A DNA stretch of 64,000 nt, taken from contig NZ_JARXYJ010000001.1 in assembly GCF_029894425.1 (NCBI RefSeq), positions 1,426,001-1,490,000 on the forward strand, read 5' to 3'. Below are positions 34,557-42,995 of the stretch, piece by piece. Within the stretch, counting starts at the first letter, position 1; every line of letters begins with the position of its first letter. This stretch comes from Streptomyces sp. SAI-127. Lineage in GTDB: Bacteria > Actinomycetota > Actinomycetes > Streptomycetales > Streptomycetaceae. Both the position numbers and the translations under genes were made by a program. A model generated the notes under the pieces. The model saw nothing but the letters and a program-made list of their open reading frames with translations. It had not been told where the DNA came from and did no database searches.

Positions 34557-35738
34557 ATGTCCTCCACACTGGCGCCCCCGCGCACTCCGGTCTTCAGCCC
34601 GGCCGCCGTGGTCGCCTCCTGCGTCGGGTTCGTGCTCATCGGCGCGCTCCAGGCGCTGTACGGCCCGGCGATCCCCGCGTTCCGCGAGGAGTTCGGGTTG
34701 TCTCCCTCGGGAGCGGGACTCGGTCTCAGCGCCCATTTCGTGGGCGGGGTCGCCGGTGTCCTGCTGTTCGACCGGCTCTTCGGCCGGATCGGCGACCGGC
34801 GGATCCTGGGCGCCTCGTACCTGCTGATGGCGCTCGGCGCGGCAGGCTTCGCGCTCGCGCCGAACTGGCCCACCGCCCTGACCGCCGCGCTGCTCGCCGG
34901 GCTCGGCTTCGGCGGCATCGACTACGGCCTGAACCAGCTGTTCGCGGTCGGCTTCGGCCACCGTTCCACCGCGATGCTGAACATCCTCAACGCGCACTTC
35001 GGCGTGGGCGCGATCCTCGGTCCGGCGCTGATCGGTGTGGTGGGTGCCGGGCACTATGCGGCGGTCTTCCTCGGCTTCGCGCTCGTCAACCTGCCGTTGC
35101 TGCTGTGCCTGAAGGGCGTACGGGACCGGGCGCCACAGCCGTCCGGCACGGCTCCCGAGTCCCCCGGCGCTCTCGGCCGCAGCCTGGCCTCGGTGCTCTC
35201 CGTGTTCGTCGCCCTGTACGTCCTGCACGTGGGCATCGAAGCGGGCGTCGGCGGCTGGGAGCCCACCCATCTGCAGACCGTGGGATACGGCGCCGGGGTG
35301 GCCGCGACCGCCACCTCCGTCTACTGGCTGATGATGACGGTGGGCCGCTTCCTGGTCGCCCCGATCGCGCTGCGGTTCTCGGCACAGGCCATCATCACCG
35401 TGTCCTGCGCGGGTATGACGGTCTGTCTTCTGCTGGCGTCCGTAGGGGAGTTGGCGCCGTACGCGTATGCCGGTGTCGGTCTGTTCATCGCGCCGATCTT
35501 CCCCACCGGTCTGCCCTGGCTGCACCGGGCCGCCCCCGGCGCCCGTCGCGCCGGCGCGCTGGTCATAGCCGCCTCGATGATCGGCGGTGTGGCGGCCGGC
35601 CCGGCGCTGGGCAAGGCCATCGAATGGTCCGGGATCCGGGCCGTTCCGCTTCTGCTGAGCGGTGTCTCCGCGCTGTGTCTCGCCGCCACGCTCTGGCTCA
35701 TCCGCAGTACCCGGACCCACCCGCTGAACTCCCGCTGA
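34557..35738 (+). CDS. MFS transporter (likely sugar)
   Basis: A 393-residue major facilitator with twelve predicted transmembrane segments. The loop 2-3 motif appears as FDRLFGRIGDRRILG near residue 72, and segment 5 has LNAHFGVGAILGPALIG, a pattern like that of FucP/bacterial sugar MFS members. The ATG at 34557 is chosen over the open frame at 34521 because the latter would translate the operator. The next gene, a GH35 galactosidase, starts 17 bp after its stop, so it probably imports a galactoside or galactose for these enzymes. Substrate identity is inference from context. Confidence 0.88.
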   Translation: MSSTLAPPRTPVFSPAAVVASCVGFVLIGALQALYGPAIPAFREEFGLSPSGAGLGLSAHFVGGVAGVLLFDRLFGRIGDRRILGASYLLMALGAAGFALAPNWPTALTAALLAGLGFGGIDYGLNQLFAVGFGHRSTAMLNILNAHFGVGAILGPALIGVVGAGHYAAVFLGFALVNLPLLLCLKGVRDRAPQPSGTAPESPGALGRSLASVLSVFVALYVLHVGIEAGVGGWEPTHLQTVGYGAGVAATATSVYWLMMTVGRFLVAPIALRFSAQAIITVSCAGMTVCLLLASVGELAPYAYAGVGLFIAPIFPTGLPWLHRAAPGARRAGALVIAASMIGGVAAGPALGKAIEWSGIRAVPLLLSGVSALCLAATLWLIRSTRTHPLNSR

Positions 35739-35755
35739 CTCGAAGGGTGCCCCGC

Positions 35756-37514
35756 ATGCCCGCTCTGACGACGTCCTCCGACGGTTTCCTCCTGCACGGC
35801 GAGCCGTTCCGGATCATCTCCGGGGCCATGCACTACTTCCGGACCCATCCCGACCAGTGGGCCGACCGGCTGCGCAAGGCCCGTCTGATGGGCCTCAACA
35901 CGATCGAGACGTATCTGCCGTGGAACCTCCACGAGCCCGAACCCGGCACCCTGGTCCTGGACGGCTTCCTCGATCTGCCCCGCTGGCTGCGCCTCGCCCA
36001 GGAGGAGGGTCTGCAGGTCCTGCTGCGCCCGGGGCCGTTCATCTGCGCCGAGTGGGACGACGGCGGTCTGCCCGCCTGGCTGCTCGCGGACCCCGGCATC
36101 CGGCTGCGCAGCAGCGACCCCCGTTTCACGGCGGCGTTCGACGGCTACCTCGACCGACTCCTGCCCGCCCTACGGCCGTTCATGGCCGCGCACGGCGGCC
36201 CGGTGATCGCCGTCCAGGTGGAGAACGAGTACGGGGCGTACGGCGACGACACCGCCTATCTCAAGCACGTCCAGCAGGCGCTAAGGGACCGCGGCGTCGA
36301 GGAACTGCTGTACACCTGCGACCAGGCCAACGCCGAGCACCTGGCGGCCGGCACCCTCCCGGGCACGCTCGCCACGGTCACCTTCGGCAGCCGGGTCGAG
36401 GAGAACCTGGCCGCGCTCCGCGCCCACCAGCCCCAAGGCCCGCTGATGTGCTCGGAGTTCTGGATCGGCTGGTTCGACCACTGGGGGCGGCCCGCACCAC
36501 GTACGGTCGGCCGCCGACGCCGCGGCCGACCTGGACCGGCTGCTGGCGGCGGGGGCCTCGGTGAACATCTACATGTTCCACGGCGGCACCAACTTCGGCT
36601 TCACCAACGGAGCCAACCACAAACACGCCTACGAGCCCACCGTCACGTCCTACGACTACGACGCCCCGCTCACCGAGAGCGGTGACCCCGGCCCCAAGTA
36701 CCACGCGTTCCGCGAGGTGATCGCCCGCCACACGGCCACACCCGACGAACACGCGCCCTCACCCGCCCCCAAACTCCCGCTCACCGACGTGCACTTGGAT
36801 CACCGGGCGCCGCTGCTACCGTACGTCCGCGGGCTGTCGTCGACGAGCACCGAGGCCCCGGTGACGATGAACGAACTGGGTGTGCACACCGGTTACGTGC
36901 TCTACCGCACCACGCTTCCGGGCTCGGGCGACGGTCTGTTGCACTTCCCGGGCGGGGTCGGCGACCGCGCGCAGGTCTTCGTGGACGGCGCCTCCGTCGG
37001 CGTACTGGAGCGGGAACGGCACGACGAGACCCTGTCCGTGCGGGTGCCGCACACCGGTGCCGTCCTCGAAGTCCTCGTGGAGAACATGGGCGGCGTCAAC
37101 TACGGGCCGCGCATCGGGGCACCCAAGGGGCTGCTCGGTCCGGTGTCCTTCCAGGGCGCGGAACTGCGCGGCTGGGAGTGCCGGGCCGTGCCCCTGGACC
37201 ACCTGGCCGCCGTGCCGTTCGGCCCTTCCGAGGCGACCACGGACGCCGTACCCGCCTTCCACCGGGGCACCTTCGAGGTGGACACCCCGGCCGACACCTT
37301 CCTCGCCCTGCCCGGCTGGACCAAGGGCCAGGCCTGGGTCAACGGGTTCCATCTCGGCCGTTACTGGAACCGGGGTCCCCAGCACACCCTGTACGTCCCC
37401 GCGCCCGTCCTCCGCCCCGGCACCAACGAACTGGTCCTGCTGGAGCTGCACGCCACCACCGGCACGCGCGCCCAGCTCACCGACACGCCCGACCTCGGAC
37501 CGGAGATCGACTGA
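35756..37514 (+). pseudogene. GH35 beta-galactosidase, interrupted by a 1-base frameshift
   Basis: Would encode a 585-residue GH35 exo-beta-galactosidase. Before the break the first half reads through to the catalytic residues: acid/base Glu158 in VQVENEYGAYG and nucleophile Glu234 in MCSEFW. At 36483-36487 the G5 run in CTGGGGGCGGC moves the frame by one; removing one G restores WGGPHHVRSAADAAADLDR and joins the second part (NIYMFHGGTNFGFTNGANH to the stop at 37514). Without correction, translation continues 67 codons past the G5 run to 36685 in a wrong frame. Either the assembly has a homopolymer error, or the gene is truly broken or phase-variable in this strain. It is followed by a TGATG-coupled second GH35 gene, and all four genes share a direction. 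Confidence 0.8.
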
Positions 37515-39898
37515 TGTCCCACCCTCACCACCTGCGCCTCCCCTCCCCCGCCGGGCCTCCGCTGACCGGGCACCTGCCCTTCGCGGACGCCTCGGGGGTG
37601 CCCGACCCGATCGAAGTGACCAGCCGTTGGCTCACCCGTGGCGGCCGGCCCTGGTTCCCGGTCTCCGGTGAGTTCCACTACTCCCGCTACCCCGCCGACG
37701 AGTGGGAGGAGGAGCTGCTGAAGATGAAGGCGGGCGGTGTCACCGCCGTCGCCAGTTACCTCATCTGGATCCACCACGAGGAGATCGAGGGCCGCGTCCG
37801 CTTCGACGGCGACCGTGACCTGCGCCGCTTCGCCGAGCTGTGCGCCCGCCACGACCTGGACTTCATCCCCCGCGTCGGCCCCTGGTCGCACGCGGAGGTC
37901 CGGAACGGCGGCCTGCCCGACTGGGTCCTGGCCCGCGACTGCGCACCCCGCACCGACGACCCGGTGTACCTGGACGCCGTACGCCCCTGGTTCGCGGCGA
38001 TCGCCGAGCAGTTGAGCGGCCTCGACCGGGCCCACGGCGGCCCGATCGTGGCGATCCAGATCGAGAACGAGCTCTACGACCAGCCCGGCCACCTGCTGAC
38101 GCTGAAGCGGATGGCCCAGGAGGCCGGCCTGAGCGCGCCCCTGTGGACCTCGACCGCGTGGGGCGGTGTCCGACTCCCGCCGGACGATCTGCTTCCGCTC
38201 TACGGCGGCTACACCGAGGCCTTCTGGACCGAGGCCGACGGCGGCTGGCCCGACACCTGCCGCAAGCACTTCTTCTTCACCCACCAGCGCGACGACGAGG
38301 GCATCGGATCCGACCTGCGCCCGGTCAGCGTGCGGGGCAGCGAGCCCGATGCCTTCGCGGACCGGTTCCCCTGGGCCACCTGCGAGTTGGGCGGCGGCAT
38401 GGCGGTGTCGTACCACCGTCGGCCGTACGTCGACCCCGACGACATCGGCGCACTCGGCCTCACCAAGATCGGCTGCGGCTCGGTCTGGCAGGGCTTCTAC
38501 ATGTTCCACGGCGGCACGAACCCGCCGGGTGAGCTCAGCACCCTGCAGGAGTCGCACGCCACCGGCTATCCGAACGACCTGCCCGTCCTGACGTACGACT
38601 TCCAGGCACCGCTCGGTGAGTACGGCCAGTATCGGCGGACTTACCACGAACTCCGGCTCCAGCAACTGCTGTTGGCCGACTTCGGGCACCTGATCGCCCC
38701 CATGGAGTCGGCGCTGCCCGAGCGGCGGCCGGACGGGCAGTTCGACCGGGACACCCTGCGCTGGGCGGTGCGCGGTGACGGCGCCTCGGGCTTCCTGTTC
38801 GTCAACAACCACCAGCCGCACGAACAGCTCCCGGCGCACCCGGAGACCTCGTTCACGGTGGAATTCCCGTCCACCGGTGGCGAGTTGACCCTGCCCAGCG
38901 TTCCTGTCACGGTTCCGAGCGGCGCGTACTTCTGCTGGCCGCTGCGTCTCGACGTGGCCGGTCTGCGGCTGGAGTGGGCCACCGCCCAGCCGGTGTGCAC
39001 GGTCGACGTCGACGGCCGTACCGTCCTGGTGCTGGCCGCGACGGAGGGCATCGCGCCCGAACTCGCCCTGGACACGGCCACGGTGTCGGCTCTGCACACG
39101 CCCACCGGTGACGTCACCCCGGTCGGCGACCGGCTGCTGGTGACCGGGCTGCGTCCCGGCACCGACGCCCTGGTGGAGGTGGACACCGACGACGGCGGGC
39201 GGGTCGGGCTGCTGGTGCTGGACGCCGCGACGGCCCGTACCGCCTACCGGGGCGAGGCTTGGGGTGCCGAGCGGCTGGTGCTGTGCGGTGACGGTGTGGT
39301 CTTCGACCGGGACGAGGTACGGCTGCACGGTTCGGGGGCGGCGACGTCGTTCGCCGTGCTGCCCGCACCCGGGCGGGCGCCCGTGGTGGACGGGGTGACG
39401 GCGGAGGCGGTCACGGACGGGGCGTTCACCCGTTACGCGGTTCCGAAGGCGCCGGCCGGCGAGGGCTCCGCGGTGGAGGTCACTCTGGTCCGGGCCGCCG
39501 GGACCGCCCCCGAGGCCGTCACCGGCGTCCAGGGCCGGGCGAGCGCGCCGGCCGACAAGCACTTCGACACCGTGGCCGCCGAGTACCGCGTCGAGGTGCC
39601 GGACGCGCTGCCGCCCGGGACGCTGCTGCGGCTGCACTGGGGCGGGGACGTGGGGCGGGCGTATGTGGGAGACACGCTCGTCGCCGACCAGTTCTGCTCG
39701 GGACTGGTATGGGACATCGGCCTGGACCGGCTGCCCGCCGACACCCTGCGGGCCGAGGGTCTGCGGCTGCGGGTGCTGCCCCTGCACTCCGGGGCGCCGG
39801 TGCATCTGCCGGAGCAGGCGCGTGGTGATCGGGGGACGGCCGCCATCACCCACGCCGAGTGGATCACCAGGCACACCTGGTCGGTCCGGGCGGGCTGA
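37514..39898 (+). CDS. GH35 beta-galactosidase, long form
   Basis: A 794-residue beta-galactosidase of a second GH35 subtype. Residues 1-340 form the catalytic barrel: strand motifs FPVSGEFHYSRYP and RVGPWSHAEVRNGG, acid/base Glu186 in IQIENELYDQ, nucleophile Glu291 in ATCELGGGM, and the substrate-shaping YMFHGGTNPPGE. The rest is beta-rich (Glyco_hydro_35-type C-terminal domains). There is no signal peptide (MSHPHHLRLPS), so it is cytoplasmic and acts on imported galactosides. The ATG overlaps the upstream stop by one base (TGATG). It is intact, so the operon could retain galactosidase activity even if the first GH35 is broken. Confidence 0.92.
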   Translation: MSHPHHLRLPSPAGPPLTGHLPFADASGVPDPIEVTSRWLTRGGRPWFPVSGEFHYSRYPADEWEEELLKMKAGGVTAVASYLIWIHHEEIEGRVRFDGDRDLRRFAELCARHDLDFIPRVGPWSHAEVRNGGLPDWVLARDCAPRTDDPVYLDAVRPWFAAIAEQLSGLDRAHGGPIVAIQIENELYDQPGHLLTLKRMAQEAGLSAPLWTSTAWGGVRLPPDDLLPLYGGYTEAFWTEADGGWPDTCRKHFFFTHQRDDEGIGSDLRPVSVRGSEPDAFADRFPWATCELGGGMAVSYHRRPYVDPDDIGALGLTKIGCGSVWQGFYMFHGGTNPPGELSTLQESHATGYPNDLPVLTYDFQAPLGEYGQYRRTYHELRLQQLLLADFGHLIAPMESALPERRPDGQFDRDTLRWAVRGDGASGFLFVNNHQPHEQLPAHPETSFTVEFPSTGGELTLPSVPVTVPSGAYFCWPLRLDVAGLRLEWATAQPVCTVDVDGRTVLVLAATEGIAPELALDTATVSALHTPTGDVTPVGDRLLVTGLRPGTDALVEVDTDDGGRVGLLVLDAATARTAYRGEAWGAERLVLCGDGVVFDRDEVRLHGSGAATSFAVLPAPGRAPVVDGVTAEAVTDGAFTRYAVPKAPAGEGSAVEVTLVRAAGTAPEAVTGVQGRASAPADKHFDTVAAEYRVEVPDALPPGTLLRLHWGGDVGRAYVGDTLVADQFCSGLVWDIGLDRLPADTLRAEGLRLRVLPLHSGAPVHLPEQARGDRGTAAITHAEWITRHTWSVRAG

Positions 39899-40016
39899 TC
39901 CGCCCCGGAGCCCGATGCCGCCGCCGGATCCTCGGGACCGGCCCGCCTAAGCTGTGCTGCCGGGGCGGGCCGGGACCGCCGTACCACCGCCACCACACGT
40001 CGAGGAAACCGCCACC

Positions 40017-41084
40017 ATGACCCCAAGCGCCGCCGAGGGAGCCGTCCCCAAGGGGCGCAGCCGACGCAACTTCGCCGGCTCGCGCCCGGTGATGGACGAC
40101 GTGGCCCGGCTGGCCGGTGTCTCCAAGCAGACCGTCTCCCGTGTGCTCAACGAGCATCCGTCGGTCCGCCCCGAGACCCGCGAGGCGGTACTGACGGCGA
40201 TGCGGACCCTCGGCTACCGGCCCAGCCGCAGCGCCCGGTCGCTGGCCAGCGGGCGGACCCGGATGCTCGGGGTCATCACCTTCGACGCGGCGCGCTACGG
40301 ACCGTCCGCGATCCTGACCGCGATCAACACCGCCGCCCAGGAGGCCGGTTATCTGCTCAGCTCCATCGCCCTGGACACGGCCGAGCACGACACGGTCGTC
40401 GAGGCAGTCGACCGGCTCTCGGCCGAGGGCGCGGACGGTGTGATCGCCATCGCCCCGCAGCTGTGGGTGGGCCACGCCCTGGCGGACACCCGGTTCGACA
40501 CCCCGCTGGTGGTGCTGGAGAACGGCTTCGACCCGGAGACCGAGCGGCTCACCGGCGACTCGCGCAAGGGCGCCCGCAAGGCCACCGAGCATCTGCTGGG
40601 GCTCGGCCACCCGACCGTCTGGCACATCGCGGGGCCGAGCGGCTGGACCTCCGCCGACCACCGGCTGGCGAGCTGGCGCTCCACGCTGGAGGCGGCCGGT
40701 GCGCGCATCCCCGAGCCGTTGTTCGGCGACTGGAGCGCCGACTCCGGCTACCACCTGGGGCGCCGGCTGGCCCGGCGTACGGACGTCACCGCGGTGTTCG
40801 TGTCCAACGACCAGATGGCCCTCGGAGTCCTGCACGCCTTCCACGAGGCGGGACGCTCGGTGCCGGGCGAGATCAGCGTGGTGGGCTACGACGACATCCC
40901 CGAGGCCGCGCATCTGCTGCCGCCGCTGACCACCGTGCGCACGGACTTCGCGGAGATCGGCACCCGGTCCCTGCGGCTTCTGCTGAGCCGGATCGACGAC
41001 TCGGCACAACCGCCGCACCCCGAGTCACTCGTCCCCGTCGACCTCGTGGTCCGCGCGAGCAGCGGGGCGGCGCCGGGGCGCTGA
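40017..41084 (+). CDS. LacI-family regulator of the galactoside locus
   Basis: A 355-residue LacI/GalR regulator. The helix-turn-helix VMDDVARLAGVSKQTVSRVL starts around residue 25, with the hinge SARSLASGRTRMLGV. The effector domain has the usual FVSNDQMALGVL and VVGYDDIPEAA. It begins at ATG 40017, preceded by GAGGAAA; the frame before it is not protein-like. It is 118 bp downstream of the long GH35 gene on the same strand and is the best candidate to bind ATGTTACCGGTAACAT ahead of the MFS gene, with a galactoside as inducer (inferred). Confidence 0.9.
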   Translation: MTPSAAEGAVPKGRSRRNFAGSRPVMDDVARLAGVSKQTVSRVLNEHPSVRPETREAVLTAMRTLGYRPSRSARSLASGRTRMLGVITFDAARYGPSAILTAINTAAQEAGYLLSSIALDTAEHDTVVEAVDRLSAEGADGVIAIAPQLWVGHALADTRFDTPLVVLENGFDPETERLTGDSRKGARKATEHLLGLGHPTVWHIAGPSGWTSADHRLASWRSTLEAAGARIPEPLFGDWSADSGYHLGRRLARRTDVTAVFVSNDQMALGVLHAFHEAGRSVPGEISVVGYDDIPEAAHLLPPLTTVRTDFAEIGTRSLRLLLSRIDDSAQPPHPESLVPVDLVVRASSGAAPGR

Positions 41085-41117
41085 GAGCCGTGCCCTGTCG
41101 GTCCGGGTCGGCCCGTC

Positions 41118-41666
41118 CTATGGCCAATGGCGCAGGAACAGGGCGACGGCATGGCGCGTGAGCCAGGCGCCGGCCAGGCCGATGGCGGCACCTGCGGCGA
41201 CATCGCTGGGGTAGTGGGCGCCCGACTGCACCCGTTCCACGGCCACCAGAGCGGTCGGCACCGCGCACAGCGCGCCCGCGGCCGGCCAGGTGGGGGCGAC
41301 GGCGGCGGTGAAGGCGACCGCGGCCGCCGTGTGCCCGGAGGGGAACGAGGACGAGTCGGGGCGGTCGGCGACCTCATCGTGCGGGATCCACTCCGTGGGC
41401 GGTCTGGGGCGCTCGGCCAGTTGCTTGCACAGGCCGTTCGACGCCAGTTGGGCGACCCCCATGGCCACCACTCCGGCGGCCGCCGCCCTGCGGCCCCGCC
41501 ACCCGCCCCGCCATGCCATCGCGGCAGCGGCACCGCACCACAGCTTGCTGCTCTCCGCGGACTCCTCCACCGCCGACAGCGCCTTGGCCACGACCGGCGG
41601 GATCCGGCCGGCCGCCCGCTGCGTCAGAGTCCGATCGACCTCATGCATGTCCGTCGGCAACCTCAT
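41118..41666 (-). CDS. PAP2-family phosphatase (membrane)
   Basis: A 182-residue small type-2 phosphatidic-acid-phosphatase-like protein. The three phosphatase motifs are visible: KQLAERPRP (KxxxxRP-like), FPSGHTAAA (PSGH) and the VERVQSGAHYPSDV block (R..SGxHYPSD). It has about four to five hydrophobic segments, consistent with the inner membrane. Likely an undecaprenyl-pyrophosphate- or lipid-phosphatase-type enzyme; the substrate is not predictable. The start at 41666 is used, with an alternative at 41648 (MHEVDRTL). It converges on the LacI gene. Confidence 0.85.
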   Translation of the reverse strand: MRLPTDMHEVDRTLTQRAAGRIPPVVAKALSAVEESAESSKLWCGAAAAMAWRGGWRGRRAAAAGVVAMGVAQLASNGLCKQLAERPRPPTEWIPHDEVADRPDSSSFPSGHTAAAVAFTAAVAPTWPAAGALCAVPTALVAVERVQSGAHYPSDVAAGAAIGLAGAWLTRHAVALFLRHWP

Positions 41667-41723
41667 GTCCTGCGGTTGTCCCCAAGCTCCCCGAGATAGG
41701 CGGTCCGAGTCCGGTTCAGTCCG

Positions 41724-42803
41724 TCACCCGCTGCGCGCCGGTCCCGAGTCGTCGAGCCGGCGCAGGTCCTGCTCGTCCCACTTCCTGGTGTCACGGGGCT
41801 CCGTGTAGGGCTCCTTGTCGGGCGGAAGGCCGCCGGCGATCGCCCGCTGCCGGACGGTCTCGGCGTCGAACTCCAGGCCCAGAAGAATCGCCAGGTTGCT
41901 GATCCACAGCCAGATCAGGAAGACGATGACACCGGCCATGGTGCCGTAGGTCTTGTTGTACGAGGCGAAGTTGGCGACGTAGAACGCGAAGCCCGCGGAC
42001 GCGAGCAGCCAGATGACCAGGGCGAGGAAGCTGCCCGGGGTGATCCACCTGAACCCCTTCACCTTGGCGTTCGGGGTGGCCCAGTACAGGAGCGCGATCA
42101 TGATCGTGACCAGGACCACCAGGACGGGCCACTTGGCGATCGACCACACCGTCAGGGCGGTGTCGCCGATGCCGAGCGCCCCTCCCGCCTTGCGGGCCAG
42201 AGTGCCGGTGAAGACCACGATCAGGGCGCTGACGACGGCGAGCACCATCAGGACGACCGTCAGGCCGACCCGCACCGGAAGGATCTTCCAGATCGGGCGG
42301 CCCTCCGGCATGTCGTAGACCCGGTTGGCCGCGCGGATGAACGCGGCCACGTATCCGGATGCCGACCACACCGCCAGGACGATGCCGACGATCGCCATGA
42401 CCGATCCGACGCCCGCGTTGTTCTGCAGCTGCTCGACGGCGCCGGTGATGATGTCGCGGGCGGATCCCGGAGTGAACTGCTTGAGGTTGTTCAGCACCGT
42501 GTCCGTGGCGGACTTGCCGGTCAGGCCGAGCATCGACACCAGGACCAGCAGGGCCGGGAAGAGCGACAGCAGGCCGTAGTACGTCAGCGCGGCGGCCCGG
42601 TCGGTCAGCTCGTCGTCCTTGAACTCCCGCAGGCTGCCGCGCAGCACGGCCCCCCACGCCGGCTTCGGCAGCTGCGAGGGCGTATCCGGCGCACGCCGCT
42701 CCACGTCGGGCCCGGGGCCCATCTCCTCAGCGCGCGGAACCTCGCGTTCCGGAGCCTCGTCGCTGGCGTGGTGCTCTTTGTGTCCAGGAATATGCAGCTT
42801 CAT
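41724..42803 (-). CDS. YihY/BrkB-family membrane protein
   Basis: A 359-residue inner-membrane protein of the virulence factor BrkB/YihY family (often named UPF0761). An N-terminal charged tail (about 1-70, with PGHKEHHASDEA) precedes the family core: the AALTYYGLLSLFPALLVLVS block and SAIWSASGYVAAF-like residues with AVWSASGYVAAFIRAANRVYD, the VKGFRWITPGSFLALVIW segment and the last helix with IWLWISNLAILLGLEFD. About six transmembrane segments. The ATG at 42803 (MKLHIPGHKE) is used rather than 42896. Function unproven; not an RNase BN. Confidence 0.88.
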   Translation of the reverse strand: MKLHIPGHKEHHASDEAPEREVPRAEEMGPGPDVERRAPDTPSQLPKPAWGAVLRGSLREFKDDELTDRAAALTYYGLLSLFPALLVLVSMLGLTGKSATDTVLNNLKQFTPGSARDIITGAVEQLQNNAGVGSVMAIVGIVLAVWSASGYVAAFIRAANRVYDMPEGRPIWKILPVRVGLTVVLMVLAVVSALIVVFTGTLARKAGGALGIGDTALTVWSIAKWPVLVVLVTIMIALLYWATPNAKVKGFRWITPGSFLALVIWLLASAGFAFYVANFASYNKTYGTMAGVIVFLIWLWISNLAILLGLEFDAETVRQRAIAGGLPPDKEPYTEPRDTRKWDEQDLRRLDDSGPARSG

Positions 42804-42911
42804 GCGGGCCGGGTACCCCCGGACGGCCACCCAATCAGGGCGCCCATGACCTCTGAGCGCGGCGGGTGACCGATGAGGCCAACCTCCTTCCCTCAAACCT
42901 TACTTCATCTC

Positions 42912-42940
42912 TTGACGTAAGTGGTCCATACCTTTAGGTT
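42912..42940 (+). promoter_or_regulatory. Promoter with DasR-like box ahead of ricin-lectin/beta-helix gene
   Basis: TTGACG at 42912-42917 and TAGGTT at 42935-42940 have a 17-bp spacer. Inside it lies TGGTCCATACCT (42922-42933), matching 11 of 12 positions of the TGGTCCAGACCT repeat that marks DasR/chitinase promoters of Streptomyces (recalled, not searched). A bound repressor there would block the polymerase. Confidence 0.5.
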
Positions 42941-42995
42941 CACGGGTCAGCCAGACACCTCGCGACACCCTCACCCCCCACGAAGGGCTCTGCGC

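Noticed and set aside
36440..36560. GH35 break considered as programmed ribosomal frameshifting
   Set aside because: A G5 run followed by no stop codon or structure that is clearly a slippery-site signal is present, and the related long GH35 needs no frameshift. Sequencing error, phase variation or true decay are more likely.
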